NCBI GenBank assembly: GCA_964035575.1
Contig: OZ037888.1
Coordinates: forward strand, 496,001 to 560,000
DNA: 64,000 nt
Origin: Rhynchopus sp. YZ270_cl-10
Taxonomy: Eukaryota; Euglenozoa; Diplonemea; Diplonemida; Diplonemidae
Direction: 5' to 3'
Shown here: piece after piece, positions 60,013 through 64,000 of the stretch
How the letters are laid out: each line of letters starts with the position of its first letter
Numbering within the stretch: position 1 is the first letter of the stretch
The notes under the pieces: model-generated
What the model was told of the DNA's origin: nothing
The model's database searches: none
Seen by the model: the letters and a program-made list of their open reading frames with translations, nothing else
Translations under genes and position numbers: made by a program

Positions 60013-61845
60013 ACAGCGTTTCTTTTTCTCTCTCTTTCTTTCTCTCCTTGTTTTCTTATTTTGTCTTATCATTTCCAGCAGTCAGTTTTTTTATTTTGTT
60101 TTTTTATTGGCACACTGCCAGCAAATTGGAAATCGGGAAAACCTGGTTTTCAAAACCAGAAACCTGACCCTTCTACCTGGCAAACAGCATTGGGGGAAAG
60201 AAGAAATAGAATCGACGGAAGGTGCGTGTTTTGCAGTTTTGTTTTTTCCTCTCCACCCAGTATTAGTTTTACCACCACCCACATGCTCATACAGGGATAA
60301 ACGGAAAAACAAAAGTTGTGTTTTTTTCCCCCTTTGTTTTTTTTTAAATATAATATTTATTCTTGTCAAACAAATCCCTAACCCCCCCCTCCCCTTCCCT
60401 CCTTCTTACACCACGCTGGATGATAGGGGTCACATGATAGGGTGACATGATAGGGCACATGTTAGGGTACATCATATCAAGTTCACCGCAAAAATTACCA
60501 CCAGCACTGAAAAGTGACCAGGCAGTCCACTTGACAAACACATCGGTTTGTTGTCAAATAAGTCATCCACCATACACTGAGGAGATAATGATCCAACAAT
60601 TTACAAGAAAGATTACTTAACCTACTGCTGGAAATTGCCAGGTCGTAGTAACACACAAAGTGTGCCTCCGTTCGGGAAGACCGGATATTCTAGAGACCAA
60701 AAAGGCCTCAAGAATATCTTCCGGTAGTCAAGGTATAACCGAGTGAACGGCCCAAGACCCCCGTGGAGAAGTTAAATGTTGTAATGCTATCAAGTAGAAA
60801 CTGCGAACACTGTCTTACCCTCCTCAATGCATGGTAGAAGATGTCTTTAACAACAAACCGAGCTCTGCTTATCAAGAGTTTTTAATCTTCCCCCCATTCG
60901 ATTTTTTGACAAGGTGTCCATAGATGCTGACCCACACAGGTGGGAATGCGACACGTAAAATTTCCACCAGACGAAGATGATGAGCATGAAAAATAATAAT
61001 AACAACAATCACAAGCAAAATCTCGTTCGTATTTCGTTTAGTTGGTACGCAACGCCCCGGCGACCAATCGACCACGTGGTTGACCAAAAAAATAATGTGA
61101 AGGAATTCGCTAAGGAAATCTGCTACCAGTTTGATCAGTCAGTACACTACCACACCCGATTTTGGGCAAAAAATAGCGCAACACCGCTTTTTTCCCCTTT
61201 GTATCACGCTTATCTGCACAACCGTATTGTACTTAGGGGGGTTTTTTTTTTTTTTGGAAACTCAAAACCAGTAATGTATATAGGGGTGGTGGTGGTGCAG
61301 TAAAGGGGGAAATATGTGGGAAACCCCCTTTTTTTGGTTTTTCGCGTGGTTGTGTGCAGGGTTTTATATAGCCAGCACCCACCAAAACGGTGGTTTTGTG
61401 TGAGGCAGTCATTGTTTTTGTGTGTGGAAAACTAGTGTCCTATCCAGGAATACAGATTTCAAGATCGGGGTCAGCTTGTTTTTTTGCCCAAAAATTCAGC
61501 ACTGCTGACAAAGGAAGACATTGGGAGCTGTAGTTTTTTTTTGCGGAGCAAAAAAAATAAGATAAAATGGCGCCGCAGGCGAAAAAAAATCATGGTACGG
61601 TGTAAAAAGTTAGCTTTTTACACCACGAGTCACTCAAAGAACCCCTTTTTGCGGAATCCCGACTCGTTTTTTAGGATTGATGACGACCGTGCTCTTCATG
61701 GTGGGGTCGCGTTGCTCTGTAGTCCCTTCGGGACCCCTCTTAGAGCCCTGTAAGGTAAGCTAAAAATTGCAAAAAATCCCGAAATTCTATAGTTTTTTTT
61801 TTTTTCCCCGGTTTTTTGTGGGATTTGGTCCCACATACAGATACC

Positions 61846-62772
61846 TATATCATACATTCCATGGTTCTCCGTATAGAAAAGCCTGTTTTTGGAGCCACTT
61901 TAAAGTGATAAAAAATCCGCCAAAAAAATCGTGCGACCCCGGAATTTTTTCAGATCGATCCGGAAATTCACTGCCGCCCATTTTTGGGGGTCAACAATTC
62001 ACGACTTGAGTCGTAAATGGAACTGTCCGTGGACACATGGTTTTTATAAATTTTTCCCCCCGATTTTTTCCCCGATTTTTATTTATTTGGAAAGATCGGT
62101 TACGAAAACGTTCAATTCCGGGGTCGCACGATTTTTTTTATGCCTCTGTGGATGGTTAGGTGATTTTTGGCTGTGGTACCCCCTTTGGGAACATTTCTAT
62201 GCAGGTTTCTTAAGGACTTCCTTAAGAAAACCTCCTCTTTGGGTCGCAACGCAGTGGCGTTTGTAAATTGATTTCTTTTTGGATAAAGTTTTCGGTTTTT
62301 GTTTCCTTGGATTTATTTTTTACAAATCCTTCAATTCGGACACATTTTTTATCCCGGAAACACACTCCACGGTACGCAACTTTTGGTGGAGCCGACCCCC
62401 TTTTATGCACCGAAATCCCTATACGTTACTGTATAAAGACCCATGGAGCCACTTTAAATTGACTTCTACTCCACGAAAGTGGTCGATATTTTTTATGGTG
62501 AAAAGCGGGGAGCTCGGAAATTCACTGCCGCTGGTTTTCAGGGGGGAAAAATTACATGTCACACACCCACCTCACCGAGAGCCAAAACAGAAATACGCTC
62601 GCCTTGATATTTTTTTTTGAAAAAAAAATTTTTTTTTCCGGATTTTTATTTCTTTGGATCCGGCCGTTTCGAAACGTTCAATTGCGGGGTCGGACGATCA
62701 AAAATATGCATCTCACATTTCTGAGTGCAAAATATGAAAAAGTATACGGAGAACCATGGAATGTATGATATA
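61846..62772. repeat. nested inverted-repeat element, perfect 30-bp arms
   Basis: TATATCATACATTCCATGG and the next 11 bases recur inverted at 62743-62772. Inside, a 24-bp inverted pair (TCGTGCGACCCCGGAATT at about 61929 and 62114) and direct repeats of GGAAATTCACTGCCGC (61971, 62516) and GGAGCCACTTTAAA (61891, 62445) are present. It is probably a decayed composite of duplicated transposon ends. Confidence 0.6.
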
Positions 62773-62914
62773 CATCACTGCTCAAAACCACGTTTTAGAC
62801 CCCCCAAGATGCTCAAAAGTGCCAAATTTTGCTTTAAATGGCCTCAATTCGTCGAAATTAGCCCTATTTTGGGGCAAAAAAAAAATTCGAGAGTCCCTTT
62901 CCCTGGGAGGCACT

Positions 62915-63200
62915 AGGTTCACATGATAGGGCACATGATAGGGCACATGATAGGGTCACATGATAGGATCACATGATAGGGCACATGATAGGGCACATGA
63001 TAGGGTACATGATAGGATTCACTGGCTCACATGATACTTTACTTGTTAGATTTCCGACTTCACATGATAGTTCACATGTTAGATTTCCCGGTTCACATGA
63101 TCGTTTACATGATAGTTTTCCCACTTCACATGATAGTTCACATGTTAGATTTCCCGGTTCACATGATGGTTCACATGATGGGATTTACCGGTTCACATGA
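62915..63200. repeat. CACATGATAGGG tandem repeat with a longer period at the right
   Basis: 12-13-bp units (62915-63020) give way to longer units of TTCACATGATAGTTCACATG type containing TTAGATTTCCCGG. Related sequence occurs at the left terminus of the enclosing element (60430-60475) and, inverted, at 63212-63235. Confidence 0.85.
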
Positions 63201-63266
63201 TAAAATTCTATCATGTGACCTATCATGTAAATCTACCAAATCACCCTATCATCCAGCGTGGTGTAA

Positions 63267-64000
63267 ATTCTTGAATTTCTCTTGTTTTTGGTAACATCGT
63301 GCCTGAAATTCTAGAATTTAACTTCTATTTTATCAAAAAATATAATCCCCTCTTCTTCCTCTCACCCCCTTTCCGACATATTATTTCCCACACACCCCCC
63401 TTTCGCGACAGAGCGGTGTCTTTTTGTTGTTGTTCTCTTCTCTGTGTTATTTGAAACGTGTAAAAAAAGCACCTCCCGCTTCTATCTTTTTTTTTTTTTT
63501 TTCAACTTACCTTCCTTCACCCCCCTGTAAGGGCAACCGTAGGTGAAGTAAGGTATAGTATTGAAATCGATGTGGGGGGGGAGTAAAGGGTCAATTTTAC
63601 AAAACCAGATTTTGAGGAAAATTTTAGCCGAAAATGGGCCCCACGTATAAGCAACCGGGCTCATATTTCTCAAAATTTAAGTGCTCAAAAAATTGTCCAA
63701 TTTTCGAGATTGACCCCACCACTGCACGGGCGGATCCCAAAAATGCAAATAAGGACCCTTTTTAATTTGTTCTCTTGAAATGTGTAATTTCATGTTTTCG
63801 CGAAAAAAATAACAACTGATCCTACAAGGGTTGAAGGAAGGTGGTTGAAAACAACAATAACAACAAGGACAAGTAATTGCTAAGAAAAAAGCGGGTGTGC
63901 TGTGGAAAACTCCGCGCGATTTTCGAAACCACCGTAGCATCCTGGCGATTTGCTGGTGTGATCGATGTGTTGTAGTCTGTGCATTCTGTGTTCCTTCCGC
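63267..64000. other. gene-free right end of the window
   Basis: AT-rich, with T-runs and no repeat family recognised. GGGCCCCACGT near 63635 and the stretch GGGGTCAATC/GATTGACCCC (63590, 63708) are small inverted pairs. No coding signal. Confidence 0.5.

Larger units (their letters stand above)
56129..60405. other. gene-free region after the receptor kinase
   Basis: It holds A copies (56553-56588, 59978-60012), D copies (57145-57188, 57557-57612), a D-like tail with an adjoining B2 copy (57259-57352), a minus-strand D-related copy (58985-59050), and a tiny palindrome (56749-56804). Short open frames near 57803-58049 lack motifs. Confidence 0.6.
60406..63266. mobile_element. 2.86-kb element with perfect 23-bp inverted ends
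   Basis: TTACACCACGCTGGATGATA then GGG (60406-60428) is perfectly inverted at 63244-63266. Both ends carry CACATGATAGGG-type repeats inside. Removing TTA/TAA leaves TA as a possible target, in keeping with Tc1/mariner. A short decayed frame near 60630-60720 (RSGRPDILETKK) weakly recalls the GRP motif of Tc1 transposases. A 30-bp inverted repeat inside (61846-61875 with 62743-62772) may mark a second, nested element. No intact transposase exists. Confidence 0.6.

Noticed and set aside
60620-60730. tRNA-like or rRNA-like gene
   Set aside because: Some TTCG and GGCC pairs recall a cloverleaf, but no acceptor stem or A/B boxes fit. A decayed transposase frame explains it better.

Overview
The window is nuclear DNA from a eukaryotic microbe that I cannot place more precisely. 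Coding regions are separated by gene-free stretches rich in T-runs, A-runs and short repeats. Several genes are split by GT-AG introns whose 5' sites are almost all GTATG, and all three standard stop codons are used. The products (transportin, SRPK, Rho GTPase, RBR ligase, four-domain cation channel, F-box/LRR protein) are typical of a free-living protist. No prokaryotic, organellar or viral gene block was found.

All twelve recognisable genes lie on the plus strand. In order: an RWD-RBR ubiquitin ligase (5.4-7.3 kb), a transportin/karyopherin-beta2 (8.4-12.0 kb, four exons), a TMEM14-like membrane protein (12.3 kb), a nucleotide-sugar transporter (13.0-14.2 kb), a WW-domain SRPK kinase (15.9-19.0 kb, four exons), a Rho-type GTPase (25.1-26.1 kb, three exons), two coiled-coil proteins (30.3 and 31.7-33.5 kb), a CAAX-ended F-box/LRR protein (34.7 kb), a helical protein of unknown role (37.4 kb), a four-domain voltage-gated cation channel (39.7-45.8 kb, four exons) and a receptor with two kinase domains (52.5-56.1 kb). 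They are household and signalling genes with no evident shared pathway; the clearest thematic link is nuclear (transportin and SRPK both deal with RS-type splicing factors).

The rest is repeat-rich. The first 3.9 kb is a 38-bp satellite almost without T on the plus strand. At 21.1-22.5 kb a pogo-like DNA transposon sits at a TA inside a 9-bp satellite. At 35.9-36.5 kb there is a hAT-type MITE with a perfect 8-bp target duplication. Several near-perfect palindromic MITEs lie at 23-28, 34 and 56.7 kb. At 49-52 kb there are G-rich 9- and 10-bp arrays beside a decayed tyrosine-recombinase element. At 60.4-63.3 kb 23-bp inverted ends bound a 2.9-kb element.

The most interesting signal is a set of short dispersed repeats (families A to G below), 35-130 bp long, lying in intergenic DNA and introns and nearly all in the same orientation as the genes. 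In families B and D the sequence of an internal hairpin changes from copy to copy while pairing is kept, next to invariant flanking bases. This suggests selected RNA structures, or mobile structured RNAs, rather than ordinary decayed SINEs. Families A and C end in T-runs, B in A-runs.
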